From positions 20,144-84,143 of the forward strand of contig JABLXC010000011.1 in the NCBI GenBank assembly GCA_013178185.1: DNA of 64,000 nt, read 5' to 3'. The notes under the pieces were generated by a model. The model saw only the letters and a list, made by a program, of their open reading frames with translations, had not been told where the DNA came from and did no database searches. Below are positions 60,746-64,000 of this stretch, in pieces (positions within the stretch are counted from its first letter, which is position 1; each line of letters begins with the position of its first letter). Source of the stretch: Anaerolineae bacterium (GTDB lineage: Bacteria; Chloroflexota; Anaerolineae; Anaerolineales; Anaerolineaceae). The translations under genes and the position numbers were made by a program.

Positions 60746-62847
60746 GGAACACCCCCACGTGCGTGGGGAAAACGCTATTTCTTTTAGCCTGGCCGAAGGG
60801 TAACAAGGAACACCCCCACGTGCGTGGGGAAAACGTGGTGGTGTCGTGTTCAATTTTCCATTCACTAGGAACACCCCCACGTGCGTGGGGAAAACATCGC
60901 CATCTGTATAACACGATCGACTTTGTCCGGAACACCCCCACGTGCGTGGGGAAAACGAGTTAGTCAAAAACTCGCATGTGATGTCGATAGGAACACCCCC
61001 ACGTGCGTGGGGAAAACGCGCTTGATGTTGTTCCAATGTGATGCGCTATAGGAACACCCCCACGTGCGTGGGGAAAACGTCGGAAATCATCCGCAGCGGC
61101 TTTCTCTTAACGGAACACCCCCACGTGCGTGGGGAAAACTTACGGTTGCCCATAGACGAGCAACTTCGCCACGGAACACCCCCACGTGCGTGGGGAAAAC
61201 GCTATTTTTAGGTGCTATGGTTCAGGTACTTAAGGAACACCCCCACGTGCGTGGGGAAAACCCTCTACCACCGTTGCGTGCATTGGCGCGTTAAGGAACA
61301 CCCCCACGTGCGTGGGGAAAACTCCTTGCACACACCATGCAAGTATCCCTTCATAGGAACACCCCCACGTGCGTGGGGAAAACCAAATGGGGCGGGGATT
61401 TCCAGCCCCAATTAATGGGAACACCCCCACGTGCGTGGGGAAAACGTGCAAACGTATTCCCGCGCAAAGAGATAAGCAGGAACACCCCCACGTGCGTGGG
61501 GAAAACGGATGCATCCGGGTCTTCAAGGAATCAAAGGCCGGAACACCCCCACGTGCGTGGGGAAAACGTTGCTTGGTATCGTGGTGATCGGACGTTTGTC
61601 GGAACACCCCCACGTGCGTGGGGAAAACCACCGTGCTTTTGGAGGAGGGCGACCAATCGAAGGAACACCCCCACGTGCGTGGGGAAAACCACTCCTCGCT
61701 TTCTTCTTTGTGTTCGGTTTTTGGAACACCCCCACGTGCGTGGGGAAAACGGACCAACCCGCATCTAGCAATCGCTTGTATGCGGAACACCCCCACGTGC
61801 GTGGGGAAAACTTCGACCCGGTGGATGGGGTGATGACAGTCACAGGAACACCCCCACGTGCGTGGGGAAAACTCCCAGACTGAAGAAAGGATCCGTCCAG
61901 TCATAGGAACACCCCCACGTGCGTGGGGAAAACGTTGGCCAGGTCGTCTCAGCGCCATTTTCGTCCGGAACACCCCCACGTGCGTGGGGAAAACATCTGC
62001 CCCATCGCCTAGGCTGGTGGCTGCATCGGAACACCCCCACGTGCGTGGGGAAAACTATTGGCGAATACTTGTTATTAATAAGTACTCAGGAACACCCCCA
62101 CGTGCGTGGGGAAAACTATGTATCGGTGGCATCACGCGCCAGGACGCCCGGAACACCCCCACGTGCGTGGGGAAAACCAATACATCCGCGCGTTGCCGTA
62201 CATCCGCGCAGGAACACCCCCACGTGCGTGGGGAAAACTCACGAAGGAATCAAGCCGGATATGCGTGTAGCGGAACACCCCCACGTGCGTGGGGAAAACA
62301 AGAGCGTAGCGCGGGTAAGCGGACGTATCAAAGGAACACCCCCACGTGCGTGGGGAAAACGGGTTCCTTCCCCGTCCAACCGCATTCTGTGCAGGAACAC
62401 CCCCACGTGCGTGGGGAAAACTTTGCTTCATTCATCATCTCTTGCGCGGTTGGAGGAACACCCCCACGTGCGTAGGGAAAACTTTCACCATCCGCGCAAA
62501 ATCAAAGGTGTTGGCGGAACACCCCCACGTGCGTGGGGAAAACCAATCATCGCTGTCGGAAATCATCCGCGGCGCCGGAACACCCCCACGTGCGTGGGGA
62601 AAACAGATTGCGGCATGGAAAAATCTTGTTGCCGTCGGGAACACCCCCACGTGCGTGGGGAAAACGCAATAGTGCGCTTTATCAATCCGATTTGCTCAGG
62701 AACACCCCCACGTGCGTGGGGAAAACTGGAAGCGTTGATCTTCCGAACTTTATGTATATGGAACACCCCCACGTGCGTGGGGAAAACGTCCTATTTTTTC
62801 GCCACGCCAGGCGATGTATGGAACACCCCCACGTGCGTGGGGAAAAC

Positions 62848-62880
62848 GCGCTCTTTTGCCTCTCTTCGCAGCATCGCCGC
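62848..62880 (-). repeat. Second copy of the duplicated spacer
   Basis: Identical over all 33 bases to the spacer at 60713-60745. It lies between standard repeats, just left of the repeat that starts at 62881; the spacer on the other side of its left repeat is the single 32-base one. Confidence 0.97.
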
Positions 62881-64000
62881 GGAACACCCCCACGTGCGTG
62901 GGGAAAACGCCTGCTGTCTGTCCAACCCAGATCGCGGATAAGGAACACCCCCACGTGCGTGGGGAAAACGTGAGTTAAAGACTGCCGCATAGCCAACAAT
63001 CCGGAACACCCCCACGTGCGTGGGGAAAACGACGAGGATGAAGAGCCGCGTTGGGCAAAGGAAGGAACACCCCCACGTGCGTGGGGAAAACGTAGAGACC
63101 GCGCTTGACATCCTCGGAGAGGTCGGAACACCCCCACGTGCGTGGGGAAAACCCCATTGCAATCGCGAAGATGTTGATCGAGCCAGGAACACCCCCACGT
63201 GCGTGGGGAAAACGGCATATAACGCGCGCAAATGAGATTCTGCTTCGGAACACCCCCACGTGCGTGGGGAAAACATTTGACAACGCATCTTTTACTTCGG
63301 CTCTTACGGAACACCCCCACGTGCGTGGGGAAAACGTTCTAGGGGGTGTTTTAAACCGGTTTTGGTGCGGAACACCCCCACGTGCGTGGGGAAAACAACC
63401 AATAGGAATCTCCATAAATATCACGTCAAGGAACACCCCCACGTGCGTGGGGAAAACAAACGACCTTCCAAATACATTAGCTTCCCCTTCGGAACACCCC
63501 CACGTGCGTGGGGAAAACGCCAATATCTTCCAACGCCGCCAGCGCAGTCCGGGAACACCCCCACGTGCGTGGGGAAAACGGTTTTCGGCCGGACGCGTGG
63601 CAGGCTGAGGTAGGAACACCCCCACGTGCGTGGGGAAAACTCCCCGGCGCGCGCAAGCTCGGCCGGGACTGGAGGAACACCCCCACGTGCGTGGGGAAAA
63701 CCGAAAGCCCAAACAAAAAACAGCGGGACGAAGAGGAACACCCCCACGTGCGTGGGGAAAACTTTTGACCGCCAGGCCGCAAGCGACTATATGGAGGAAC
63801 ACCCCCACGTGCGTGGGGAAAACCCACCACTTGATGAACACAATTCAATTGTTATAGGAACACCCCCACGTGCGTGGGGAAAACGAACGGATCGAGATGC
63901 TGGCGGAGGAACGGGAAGGAACACCCCCACGTGCGTGGGGAAAACGTGGCGTCGCTCGCGATGCTCTGTGTTCCACTAGGAACACCCCCACGTGCGTGGG

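Larger units (their letters stand above)
60136..64000 (-). CRISPR. Type I-E-like CRISPR array, 64 repeats seen, continues past the edge
   Basis: A 28-base repeat with near-constant 61-base period. In the transcript direction (minus strand) it begins GTTTTCCCC and ends GGGGGTGTTCC, with the stem CCCCAC/GTGGGG in the middle, typical of type I-E repeats processed by Cas6e. Repeats start at 60136 and the last begins at 63979, cut after 22 bases. That gives 64 repeats and 63 spacers of 33 bases, except one of 34 (before 61418) and one of 32 (before 62820). One repeat has a G-to-A change (62474). The oldest end is at the left, where repeats vary; the leader should be right of 64000. No cas genes are in the window. 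Confidence 0.97.

Noticed and set aside
59684..63979. Many long ORFs on both strands across the array, with repeated segments such as FPTHVGVF, EHPHVRGEN and GTPPRAWGK
   Set aside because: They are translations of the CRISPR repeat in different frames. The repeat contains no stop in several frames, so long artefact ORFs arise.

Overview
This window looks like a chromosomal segment of a Chloroflexota bacterium, most likely class Anaerolineae. That is an inference from gene content: NBR1-Ig lipoproteins, TPR and PD40 proteins with Thr/Pro-rich linkers, a YbbR/CdaA-Der block, a BMP-type nucleoside ABC system, CIRCE-controlled groESL and a type I-E CRISPR array. No rRNA or other phylogenetic marker is present to settle it.

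Region 1 (1-6081) is an integrated island. It carries the tail of an AbiEi-type antitoxin gene, then an AT-rich, tightly packed cassette: a DUF5343-like protein, a DUF4145-like protein, a possible nuclease with HEAT repeats, and a beta-class DNA methyltransferase. An excisionase and a tyrosine recombinase follow, and the island ends exactly at the 3' end of tRNA-Arg(UCG). Two related hairpins lie in the excisionase leader.

Region 2 (6143-11961) is a copper-handling operon: CsoR repressor with promoter and operator, CopZ-like chaperone, CopA ATPase, a lipoprotein, a membrane/cupredoxin fusion, a second HMA protein and FdhD. Region 3 (12056-24196) holds surface proteins, a decayed DUF1697 gene, a peroxiredoxin-glutaredoxin and an ABC-2 exporter. 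The peroxiredoxin has an in-frame TGA exactly at its peroxidatic cysteine codon, followed at a suitable distance by a SECIS-like hairpin. I read it as a selenoprotein; this is the strongest single observation in the window.

Region 4 (24327-46712) is mostly core: a BMP-family nucleoside-type importer, an MFS carrier, TrmD, two TPR proteins, GroES/GroEL, a queuosine precursor transporter, a patatin, a Ser/Thr kinase, signal peptidase I, Der, CdaR/CdaA (c-di-AMP synthesis) and CoaE with an extra C-terminal domain. Region 5 (46806-59676) has membrane proteins, a TPP-riboswitch-controlled thiamine operon (TPK, ThiB, ThiP, ThiQ, DUF402), an M20 hydrolase resembling YgeY, an ABC-F protein with an attenuator-like leader encoding a six-residue peptide, and a D-2-hydroxyacid dehydrogenase.

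Region 6 (60136-64000) is a type I-E-like CRISPR array with 64 repeats in view (the last cut by the window edge) and 63 spacers. It reads on the minus strand, so its leader and probably cas genes should lie beyond the right edge. Its leader-distal end has three repeats with one shared variant sequence. It also contains one exactly duplicated spacer and one pair of overlapping spacers.
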